A DNA stretch of 64,000 nucleotides from Costus lasius. Lineage: Eukaryota > Streptophyta > Magnoliopsida > Zingiberales > Costaceae. Each line of letters opens with the position of its first letter. Within the stretch, counting starts at the first letter, position 1. Below the pieces are notes generated by a model. That model was not told where the DNA came from and did not search any database. It saw only the letters and a list, made by a program, of their open reading frames with translations. The DNA lies in contig CM050449.1 in NCBI GenBank assembly GCA_027563935.2, positions 85,281,178 through 85,345,177 of the forward strand, given 5' to 3'. The position numbers were made by a program, and so were the translations under genes. Positions 48,433 through 59,044 of this stretch are shown here, piece after piece.

Positions 48433-50165
48433 TGATGGAACCCTTTCAAGAGGGGAGCGCAAACCCTATTGTGAGAAGAACCCCTTTCATGAGGGGGGCG
48501 CAAGTCATATCTTTCTTTCTCATAGCAGCGGAATTAGGGTTTCCACATAAGATCGCATTCTATACTTTCATATAATCAACTTGAATAACAAGTGAGAGAT
48601 TCGTTACCATGGCCATGGGAAGGAGTCGGCTTGGAAGCTAGAGAACGATAGGGTTCTCCTCCAAAGTGTGCCACACACAAGAAGAAAAATGGCCTACACC
48701 TTGTCGTCCTTGTGCTAGCAAGGCTTCAAGGTTCTTTGCCGTATGGAAGGGAGAGAATAGCTTGCTTGGCGAGACTCCTTTTCCTTGTCTTCGTCCTTTT
48801 CGTGCTTCACCGAAAAATTGGAGAAGCCTTCACAAGCGCATTCCACAAGTGAGTAACCTCCCACACTTATGTGGAGGCGTTACACACATCCCATTTGAAA
48901 ACCGAATTCCAAATATGGAATGTGTTGAAGGCTTAAGCGTTCACGCCAAGTGAACCAAGCCCTTAACTCACCTTACATGAACCATGCGCTCATCCATGAG
49001 CCGGTTCAATGTCGGTTTGGTCCAAGACCAATTAACCCAAGCCAAGCCAATAAATGGTCTAGACCATCTATGAACCTAATGGTTCAAGATCTAACCGTTC
49101 ATCTCCTGATGCTCTTGATCTCACCGATCTAGCATCATCTCTCTCGATCGAAGCTTACCGATCTCAAGCCCTAATCAATCAAACATGATCAGACCAGATC
49201 TCACTTACAATCAGAGATTAAATCCCTTTAAACTGAACCCAAACAATTCAGTCCACACGATCTTACTCAAGTAAGCCATATCTCCAATTTGTGCGACCCT
49301 GAGGGTTTCCTTTAAATGTCGGTAACGATAACTCACGTTATCACGATCAGTGAGGGGTATCTAGCAACACATCACTGTCTCCCGATATAAAGGAAAGAGT
49401 CTTCCAAGACTACTCCCAAACCATAGCACAAGTGTGAATCAAACTCACGAGGCATGCATGTTTCCTTTGCCACTGGATGTTCTTATTGGACAAGCATGTC
49501 AAGCCTGTAACTCCAATACTATGAGCATGATTAGATCAGATGAACACTGTCATCTGGGTATGGCCATACACTTTCTCAATCATCTCTTATAGAGGGGGGG
49601 CCCCTTTAGAACATCACACTCCTTGAACAAGGAGACGGCAATCCTTTATCTATCACAAGTGCCCTAACCTGACTCAAGCTCACCATCCAAGATAGTCTAT
49701 AATCATTATGTTTCAAATGATATTGAACTACCTCAAAACAATGACAATCATCATTTAGAAACACAAGTGATCTCAAGTCAAAGGACATGTGCCACTTGCT
49801 GCTTACAAGGATCATTCACATTGTGACAAGCAATGGAATATCCCAGTAGGGTCTGTCCAGTACATCCAATGTACCCATGAGTCTACATCTTATTCCATGC
49901 TCGAAGCATCCTATAGGAGTAGCACTCATATCAGTCTCAATCATATCAAGGCTGTCTCATGTTCACCAAGATATCTCGACTAAGGACTTATGGCCTGTCA
50001 GCCTAGCTGAACAGCTTTGAGACATTATTCAGAAGTACACTTATTACAGTAGACAAGGTAACAACCTGAATAATAACCATGCCTTTTATAAACATAAGAG
50101 TTTATTACATGATACTTTTACAATCCCAAGGCCTCAAACATTAGCCTTAAGGGCATACCCCAACA
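48433..50165 (-). repeat. 5' LTR of element C (right copy)
   Basis: Constant offset of 7461 to the left copy; one difference seen. Conserved stem-loop at 49348-49377. Confidence 0.94.
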
Positions 50166-50170
50166 CTCAC
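50166..50170. repeat. Target-site duplication of element C, right
   Basis: ctcac, identical to 40967-40971. Confidence 0.93.
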
Positions 50171-53033
50171 TCCAGAGGATCTCCCTGAAGGACTGCCACC
50201 TCTTAGGGATATACAACATGCCATAGACCTAGTACCTGGATCCTCTCTTCCCAACCTACCCCACTATAGGATGAATCCTACCGAACATGAGGAACTCAAA
50301 AGACAAGTAGATGATTTATTGTGCAAAGGTTACATAAGGGAAAGCCTAAGTCCCTGCGCCGTCCCAGCCCTTCTTACCCCAAAGAAGGATGGCAGCTGGC
50401 GCATGTGTATAGATTGCAGAGCTATCAACAAGATTACTATCAAATATAGGTTTCCCATACCTAGACTTGATGACTTGCTAGATATGTTAGTAGGATCCAA
50501 ATGGTTTTCCAAGCTTGACCTCAGGAGTGGATATCATCAGGTTAGGATTAGAGAAGGGGATGAATGGAAGACCGCCTTCAAAACCAAAGACGGCTTATAT
50601 GAATGGTTAGTCATGCCTTTCGGGCTAACCAATGCCCCTTCCACATTTATGAGGCTTATGACCCAAGTGCTTAGACCCTACATAGGGAAGTTCCTAGTTG
50701 TATACTTTGATGACATACTTATCTATAGTAAGTCACAAAAGGAGCACCTAGGGCACTTAAGGCAAACTCTAACCCTTCTTAGAGATGAAAAGCTGTATGT
50801 CAACCTGAAGAAATGTTCTTTTCTATCTCCCAAAGTTGTCTTTCTAGGGTTCATTGTATCTGACCTAGGGCTTCAAGCTGACCCATCTAAAATCCAAGCC
50901 ATACTAGACTGGCCAGAGCCCAAGACCCTTACTGAAGTTAGGAGTTTTCATGGCCTTGCTACCTTCTACCGTAGGTTCATACGGAATTTTAGCACCATAG
51001 TAGCTCCTATCACCAACTGCATGAAACAAGGGGACTTTACTTGGACTAAGTCTGCCAATAGGGCTTTCACTGAGCTAAAGAGTAGGATGACCTCCGCCCC
51101 TGTTTTAAGGTTGCCTGACTTTGGCAAAGTCTTTGAGGTTGATTGTGATGCTTCTGGCATTGGCATAGGTGGGACCCTCAGTCAAGAAGGTCACCCTATT
51201 GCCTTCTTCAGTGAAAAGCTGAATGAGGCCAAGCAGAAATACTCAACCTATGACAAAGAGTTCTATGCCGTGGTTCAATCTTTGAGGCATTGGCGGCACT
51301 ACCTTCTCCACCATGAGTTTACCTTAAATAGTGACCACCAAGCCCTGTCTTACCTTAGTGCCCAAAGAAAACTCAATGCTAGACATGCCAAGTGGGTAGA
51401 GTATTTACAACAGTACACTTTTGTCTTAAAGCACAAGTCTGGAGTTAACAACAAAGTTGCTGATGCTCTAAGTAGGGTAGTCTTCATTTTGCAAACTATG
51501 CATGCTGAACTTGTAGGATTTGAACATATGAAAACTGCTTACCTAGATTGCCCTGACTTTTCTGCTATTTATGCTGATATGACTAGAGATGTTATGAGTC
51601 ACCCCTTGTACACCCTTCGGGATGGGTATCTCTTCCTTGGGCCAACACTCTGTGTGCCTAAGTCCTCAATCCGGGATTTCCTAGTTTGGGAACTCCATGG
51701 AGGAGGGTCTGCTGGGCACCATGGTCGAGAGAAGACCCGTGCCTTGGTCGAGGAACGATTCTTTTGGCCTCAACTCTACCGAGATGTGGCCAAGGTAGTT
51801 AGGCATTGTGGGACCTGTCAATCCACTAAAGTCCAGAAGCATAATTTTGGACTGTACACCCCTCTGCCTATTCCCCAGGCACCGTGGCAGGACATTAGTA
51901 TGGACTTTGTTCTAGGATTGCCTAGGACTGCTGCTAGGCATGACTCTATTTATATTGTGGTAGACCGGTTCACAAAAATGGCTCATTTCATACCTTGCAC
52001 TAAAACTACCGATGCCTCCCATATGGCTAGGATCTTCTTTAGAGACATTGTTAGGTTGCATGGTACCCCTCTCACTATAGTTTCGGATAGAGACACTAGG
52101 TTTGTTAGTCATTTCTGGAGGACGCTATGGGCTCTATTGGGCACGAAACTGAAGTTCTCGACGGCCTACCATCCCCAAACGGATGGGCAGACCGAAGTGG
52201 TCAACAGATCACTTGGGAGCATCCTTAGGAGTCTTGTAGGAGAGCACCCCAGTGATTGGGACAAGCTGTTACCTACAGCTGAGTTTTCCTACAATAGTGT
52301 TCCTAACAGGACTACTGGTCTGTCTCCTTTCCAGGCAAACTTAGGATACCAGCCTAACAAGCCCATTGATCTATTTTCAGCCCCTAAACATTGCAAGACT
52401 TCTATTTCGGCCTGAGATTATGCTTTCCATATTTCGCAATTACATCATGAGCTATTCAGTAAGATTCAAGATTCTGTTAATCAATATCGTGACGATACTA
52501 ATAAACATCGCCGAGAGAAGGTATTTTCTGTAGGGGATCAGGTTATGTTGCGGGTCCGCGAGGAACGCATCCAAGGACCAGGCCGCAAGTTGGACGCCAA
52601 GGGCATCGGGCCCTTCACTATTCTGAAGAGGGTCAACAATAACGCCTATCTCCTGGACCTACCGCCAGAACTGGGGATATCCTCCACCATCAATGTGGAG
52701 GATCTGACACTGTATCATCCGCCTCTCTCTATACAAGAACCAGACACTTGCCACGACTCAGAGATTGAGGCCATACTCGAGGACCAGACCCGACTCACCC
52801 CTGATGAGGTACAGCTTTATTACCGCATCAAATTTACTGATGGTGAGGAAGCCTGGCTCCCCGAGGCTGCGCTTGCTAGGTCCGCACCCGAGCTTCTCCA
52901 AGGGTACAAAGATAATTCTCCAGAGGAGAATTTCTCCCACCCCGGGAGAGCTGATGTGGGACCAAAGCAGGACCTTCGGAGGTCCACCCGGGTCCGAAAG
53001 AAGCCCTCTCGGTATGGCTATCCTAGCCATTAG
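50171..53033 (+). pseudogene. RT-RNase H-integrase-chromodomain part of element D gag-pol
   Basis: Continues the frame of 39206-40971 after element C. Seen: RT with [10 protein letters not shown] (YFDD at about 50703-50714), RNase H (about 51120-51480, [11 protein letters not shown] and DHQALSYL), integrase with HHGREKT...CGTC zinc binding, [16 protein letters not shown] and GQTEVVNRS, then a chromodomain-like tail (about 52763-52905, YYRIKFTDGEEAWLPE) and a basic end RRSTRVRKKPSRYG. One in-frame TGA at 52413-52415 splits it; the same frame then runs to TAG 53031-53033. The last 27 codons lie inside the 3' LTR (starting 52952), an arrangement known for some chromoviruses such as CRM elements. 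The visible methionine at 50271 is not the native start. Confidence 0.92.
52944..52950 (+). other. Probable polypurine tract of element D
   Basis: GGGAGAG one base before the 3' LTR, embedded in the coding sequence. Short and therefore uncertain. Confidence 0.45.
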
Positions 53034-54713
53034 ATATGGCTTCCTTAGGACCCCCCTTTTGTTGCTTATTTTGTCTTAGATTAGGGTGCATCATATGGTA
53101 GGTTAGATCCACCCACCAATTACACCATGTAGTTACATGCCTAGGATCCGCCACTTATGTATGGTAGGTTAGTGCATGAAATTGATGTAATAGTATAGGT
53201 CAACTCCATCTTTGGATACAAGTCAAAATCAAGTCAAGACAACTCCAAGAGATGCCATGGGCCATCAGCCCAACTCATGAAGGAATCAGCCCACCCCAAT
53301 GGATCAACACCCCAAGCACCCCAAATTCCACCATCCTAGTTGGCAGCCATGTGGAGTTGCCTTCATCTCTAATCAAGTCAAGGAGCAGCCTGCACAATGA
53401 CCTACTTCAGCTCAACATGCGCCAGCCATCAAAGTCAAGGAGCAGCTTGAACAATGTCCACTTCAGTCCATCATGCGCCAGCCACCAAAGTCAAGGAGCA
53501 GCCTGCACTTTGCAACAACTTCAGTCCCTTCAAGCGCCAGCCACCCATGCCAATCTGCAGCCTGCACATTGTCAGCTCTTTGCAGCCTCTTCAGTCCATC
53601 ATCATCTCAGTTTCGAACTTGCCATCCCGCTGAAACTTCAAAGTCAAACCTCCAAGCAACCGCCCCTTTGGAAGAAGACATCAGCCCATTGAGTTGTCTA
53701 CATCATGCTTACTTTTGTGACTTGTTTTTGTGCTTAGGAAGGGAGATAACCGTTGGAGACTCTCCTATATGATGTATCTTCTTGTAAAGCCACCAGCTAG
53801 AGTTGAATGAATTTTCAAATTTTAGAAGTTTGTCTTCTAATGGTGTGTGTCACCTAACCCCTCCCTTTCTTCCAACCATTGCCGAGAGTTCCATTCCACC
53901 CCCCCCCCTCTCTTGCTCTTCAATCTTCTTCCACCATTTGCGCTCGTCCTGAAGATGGGAGCTCACGCCACTTCCTCCCCTTAGTCTTGACAAGTCCTCA
54001 GCCCAAGAGGAGGAGCTGGACAGCCGAGACTCAAGATGGTGTCATGCCGAGATCAAGCCACCACCTAGTTAGCTAAGTCTCTCTACTCTCTTGGTTGTTG
54101 TTCCTCGTTCTTGTTGGACAGCCCCTTTGCACTCACATTTGTTTTCTGCAGGTGGCGCAAGGCCATGGGATGATAAGCAAGCCGCCCATCTTTCTTCTCC
54201 CTCTAATCTAGTTAGTCTATGTTATGTTAGCAAGGGAATTTGGAGGCTATCCTCCCCCTTGAATGTTTTCATGTGAATGGTCTCTTAATATTCTTTCAAA
54301 CTCACCCACGCATGTGTGGGATGCTGCAATGCCATGTGTGTAAGCTCATAGGGCCCTACTTCGTGAGTTTTCCACCATTGGACCGGTGAAGAACGGGAAG
54401 GTCACCCTTTCTATTCTCAAAGGGTGCAAGGTGAGTTCCTCCCTTAGAGTAGCTCTATTTCTTATGGTAGAACCGCATGTCTAGATCTCTTTGATATTGT
54501 AGAACCGCATGCTTAAGCTTTATTCAAAGTTTCATCTTATCTAGAAGCGCATGTTAGGTTTCTCTTGTTGATTAGTTTCGGTTTTCACTATTACATACCA
54601 AAACAAGCTAATTTCGAACTACGATAGCTTAAGGGGTTTATTAAGCTATACTTATTTATCAAAATGTTTTCGAAGCGCGTTGTTTGAATGTTGCATGCTT
54701 GGTGACCCCATCA
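52952..54713 (+). repeat. 3' LTR of element D (1762 bp)
   Basis: Same termini as the 5' LTR. Its first 82 bp encode the C-terminus of the polyprotein and its stop. Confidence 0.93.
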
Positions 54714-54718
54714 GATGT
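54714..54718. repeat. Target-site duplication of element D, right
   Basis: gatgt, identical to 37281-37285. Confidence 0.93.
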
Positions 54719-55796
54719 GGAAGCATGTTTCCATCCGTGATGAATGCTTGTAAAATCTTTCTACCACCTGCGTGTGGTTCTCCCCCTTCTTGATGTAAAA
54801 TTTTCATCTTTCCTTATAATAGATGTAGAATTGTTTACATCAGATAGGTTAAGGTTCATCAAAGACAACAAGGTGTCTTGTTCAACCGATATCAGAGTGG
54901 CGCCAGCTTTGGAAGCTTGGTGATGGACTTGCGGCTGAAGGAAGGACACTTGCTTTCGGCTTCTGGCATGGGCTGATTTGCTTCAGGGACTCGCAACCCT
55001 TGGATGCACAATAACATGTCACATGGCTCGTGATAAGTTATGTGTATGAAAAGGGCTATGACCATATCGACCAAAATAGCATGCCTGTGATGGTTTATTG
55101 TTTTGTCCATAGCATGCCTGTGATGTTTTTCCTTTGTTGCCATAACCATAAGAAAACTGCATGCTAGAAAAGAATAAAACAAACATGCAAAGACTCTCAA
55201 TACAATATCAAGTCGATAGCCTTCTAACGCGTAGCCCTCATCAAACTATCGATCGGTGGTGTTGTGAACTGTTTCCCACCCTCGTGGGACACACCCACTT
55301 ATCTTTAGAAGGTGTGTGGTAACAATGATTTCCCCAGTCCAGTTTTAACCTGGGCGTGCCTTCGCAAGGAAATTTGTTAGCCCTGGGCATAACGGTTAGG
55401 ACCAGACTTGACTAGTTTTTCATATGTCATTGACATGATGAATTACTAGAGGCAGCTGTTGAGAGGATAGGGTTTTGTGTTGTATCCAGCCCTCGCTGGA
55501 CACAAGGCGCCTAGTCTGTCTCAACTAAGAGGAATTGTGCAAGGCACAATTGGCTGGCATGCCTACCTAAGGAAGCATGAGACTCTCTGTGCATCTCAAC
55601 TCACCCTCGTGAGTCGCGGAGACCTTATGTGAAATTAGGATCCTACTCACTTATTTCCATGTTGAGTTAGAGAGTTCTCAACTTGTTTTGGAAGTAGTGG
55701 GAGCATAGCATTTAATTTAAAGTCCTTATTAAATGCTTTATCATTGTACTTACTTTACTTATTTGCTTATTGTAGAAGGCATCTCCTGATCTAAGA
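54719..55796 (+). other. Leader of element E, part 2
   Basis: Non-coding. Bases 54719-55512 are the second part of the segment copied into the 3' LTR. Contains the three hairpins 55271-55292, 55482-55503 and 55599-55614. The block ATATCAAG...GCCTTCTAACGCG aligns with A's leader near 2595-2625, and GCGGAGACC near 55616 with A near 2997. Confidence 0.8.
55271..55614 (+). other. Three-hairpin leader motif of element E
   Basis: Hairpin 1 arms GTTTCCCAC and GTGGGACAC; hairpin 2 arms GTATCCAGC and GCTGGACAC; hairpin 3 arms ACTCAC and GTGAGT. All three loops are CCTC. Hairpins 1 and 2 share one mismatch at the third pair, as in element A. Spacing between hairpins is like that in A. Confidence 0.6.
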
Positions 55797-56339
55797 TTGA
55801 AACTTTATAAACATAAACTGGATGGGACAAATTGGACAAAATGGTTCAAGATTTTGTCCAAGATACTGAAACAAGAAAATAAGGTGCATCTTCTTGAAAG
55901 ACCTCCATCCCAGCCCAGTGTGTATTTCACTAATGACTGGGAGTGGAATGTCTATCTTGAACATTGTGAAGATAACGAACAGTACACTGCTCTTGTCTTA
56001 GAGTGCATTACCCTAGAGGTCAAGGTTGAATGTGATGAGATGGGGATCTATGATCTAATCATACATCTCAAAGGTCTCTTCACACCATGCTCTGTAGACA
56101 ATGATCAGGAGAGTTCTGTTGGATCTTCAGAATGTGTGCCTGAATCTGAGAAAGACCATGGTTCTGTATCTTCGAAGCTAATACTTCGGAAGACTGGGAA
56201 TGCATGGGTATTTCGAAGAGGATTGATGGCCAAGAAGAGCATGGCAAAGAGGAAGGGATGTAATCCATCCGCTTCAGGTATTGTGTTACCGAGGTCTTTT
56301 GTCTACTTCTTATTCATGGGTACTGGGTACCGTATGTGA
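55797..56339 (+). pseudogene. Gag remnant of element E
   Basis: 180-codon frame. Its start (LDGTNWTKWFKILSKILKQE) parallels the gag start of A (FAGPNFSDWFGHLKIVLKAE), followed by a LLERPPSQP segment like LETAIPPQP. After about residue 100 the capsid core and zinc knuckle are missing; the frame rejoins near the protease position (KGCNPSASGI compared with SGSGIFVTEV) and stops. Not a complete gag. The start codon position is uncertain; an upstream in-frame start was not found. Confidence 0.75.
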
Positions 56340-59033
56340 GGCTCACATATGTTTTACATGTGCAGGAGCTCAAAAGAAGTAGGACGAAGAGGCTTGATGG
56401 GATCGACTCTCGGGTCAGGCACGGAGCATTGGATGCTGCTGTTGATATCATCTCACTGCCTTGAAGACTTTATATAGAACTTTACTATTATGTATTAGTT
56501 TATAGAACATCATTCCTTTTTGGAAAGCACTTCAGTTTGAAATAATAAATAGTACTTTTCTTTAATCTGAGATGTTCTTTTGAAGTGATACAATTGACAA
56601 TAGTCTGTGGTTCTATATGTGACATAAGATCAGATCCAATGATTCAATCCTCATATAGCATTGTCTCTTGAACCATAGAACAATGGTCACATCCAAAGGT
56701 CCATAGGACTATTAGGATCATTGTCCTTTCAGGATTATGATACATGTGAGCCTAGTTCAAAGGAACAATGTGACAGATGCTGCCTTCACCGAAAAGGGTG
56801 GAAGAAGTAGTGACTTGTTGGATCTATTACACAGCAATGTACGTGGACCCATGTAAACAAGCACTAAGAGGAGTTATATACTTCATTAGGTGTGGGTATG
56901 CCTTACGTAACCCAAGAACTTTGGAAAAATCCAAGAAGTTCACAAATGAAGTATTGAGTCGAATTGAAGGATCTATTAAAGCACCTTGATTGGATCAAGA
57001 TGATTAGTGGAGAATTTGATGACTGTCCTAAGAAGTGTGGAGTTATCTCACAGCTTACTTAGTACACCACTATGTGGTGAATTTCAAAGAAAGAAAGAGG
57101 AACACATTGCATGTGGTTCCATCTTTGAATAGTCATGCAAATATACTACTATGATGCCATGCAAACAGATGTACTGCTACTCCATAAGAAAATGTCTAAG
57201 TTAGCTTTTGAGTTGAGAACTGCAAATATCCCATTTCTTCAATGGAATTGGGAATGTAATGTGCAGTGATTCAAAAGTATGTGTTTGTGGTGCACTATAG
57301 AGTGCTAATTCTATCCCAAGGAGAACAAAATATTTGTTGCTCAAACTGCTGTCTCTCTTGAGAAAGTATTTCTCTTGAAAGAAGCTAGTGGGAGTAGATC
57401 TGATTTGGACAAGGTCCAGAATCAACCACAATATAATTAGACACAGATGGAGAGCAAAATCTCACATACCGGTTGAAAGTCAACCTGAGGTTCAAGTAAC
57501 ACAGGAATAACATAAGTCTGGATCGATTCGATATGCTGGGCATGACGAATTTTTCATGAACCTAAGACTTATGAGGAAATGGAAGCGGTCGGTAAACCAG
57601 ATTCCAAGAAATGGCTAAGGGCCATAAGAACCATAATGGACTCCATGTCTGCAAATCAAGTCTGGGACTTGGATGAGCTGCCAAAAGGGGTAATTCCCAC
57701 AGGCTATAAATAAATCTTCTAGGAAGATGGACATGGAAGGTAACATTGTTACTTTAGAAGGCAAGCTAGTGAATAATGATTTCAGGCAAATCCACTGGGT
57801 GGATAATGATGAAATTTTCACCAATAGCTGAGCTTTAAGTCCATTAGGATTCTGCTTGTTATAATTGCATGATCAATTATGGCATATTGTTATGATAACT
57901 GCTTTTCTTGCATGGACATCTGAAAAGATATCTATAAGGAAATAGCCAAAAGGTTCTCATATCGAGGCCATATAAATATGCATGATATTACGCAAGCATG
58001 GTTGAAAAAGCCTGTGTTTACAAGAAGATCAGTGGGAGCACCTTAATAGTATTTCTTGTTCTAGATGATTGATGATATTCTTCTCACATGGAATGACATC
58101 TCAGCTCTTCACATGGTGAAGAAAAAGGTTTGATATGTATTTCGAGAAGAATGATCTAGGGAATGATGCCTGCATCCTAGGCATGAGAATCTATAGATAG
58201 AGATCCAAGAAAGTCATTGCCCTTTAGTCAATCTATGTTCATCCAAGAGTTTCTGGAGAGGTTTATATTGGATGATTCCAAATATTAATACCTTCCAGGA
58301 AGATATGGTCTGATTCTCTCAAAGATCTTGTGTCCTTTGACACAGATGGAGAGTAATAACATGGATCTAAAATCCTGATACATGGTGTGTAGGATGGATC
58401 ATGATTTGAATAACATATTCAAGACCATTTGTGGCTAATGCTTGGAGCATAGCCAGCAAGTTTCAATCAGATCTTAGTGTTTAAACACTAGATAGCTGTG
58501 AAAGCAATCCTTATATATATACTTGGGAAGTATAAAGGATTGGAGTCTAGTCTATGATAGACAGGAAAGAATTTTGTGTACAAGGGTACACTGACACTTC
58601 GTTCTAGTCTAGTGACTATTGATCACAGCTAGGATTTGCGCTTTGCCTTGTTATGGTGTTGTATGCTGAAAGAGCATTATGCAAACCAAAGTGGCAACAT
58701 TCTACAAATAAGGCTGAGTACATTGCAGCTCCTTGTGGCAGCCAAGGAGGCAGCTTCATTTGAACTTGATCTAGTTCATAGTGCTTGATGGTCCAGTATA
58801 GTTATTACTGGGACCATAGCATAGGAGAAGGAACTTAATGCTCAAGTATGTACTGCAGCATATCATCTGATCTTAGAGATCATGGATAATGATGATGATC
58901 AAATTTGTTAAAATAAACACAGATAGCAATCTGGAAAAACTCACTGACCTAGCCTCTGGCGCAGCGGAAGCTAAATGGGTCATACTAGAGACATTGGAAC
59001 TGACTAAACACCAGTTGTCCTTGGTCTTAGTGC
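56340..59033 (+). pseudogene. Highly decayed copia pol of element E
   Basis: No long frame, but islands in the correct order match A's pol: DLLDLLHSNVRGPM-like integrase at about 56815; PKENKIFVAQTAVSLEKVF at 57314-57370; MDSMSANQVWDL at 57640-57675 followed by GVIPTGYK; MDMEGNIVT and a VDNDEIF stretch to about 57820; GYTDTSF at about 58587-58607 and KAEYIAAP at about 58709 for RNase H; DSNLEKLTDLAS at 58924-58959. YVDD is not readable. Many stops, frameshifts and deletions separate the islands. It cannot encode a working enzyme. Confidence 0.85.
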
Positions 59034-59044
59034 AAGTGGGAGAT
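59034..59044 (+). other. Polypurine tract of element E
   Basis: AAGTGGGAGAT before TGTTGG, identical to that of A, B and C even though the adjacent pol is destroyed. Confidence 0.85.

Larger units (their letters stand above)
40972..50165 (-). mobile_element. Copia element C (minus, 9194 bp), same family as A and B
   Basis: Complete element in D's gag-pol, with 1733-bp LTRs at both ends and TSD ctcac. One LTR difference seen (c at 42589, t at 50050). One nonsense codon in gag. It is the innermost layer of the nest. Confidence 0.95.
37286..54713 (+). mobile_element. Chromovirus-like gypsy element D (+), split by C
   Basis: LTRs 37286-39045 and 52952-54713, initiator-Met PBS and a gag-pol of about 1542 codons interrupted by element C and by one stop. 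Without C the element is about 8.2 kb. Order gag, protease, RT, RNase H, integrase and a chromodomain-like tail identifies Ty3-gypsy. The LTRs differ by three substitutions and a 2-bp change in a C run. Confidence 0.93.
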
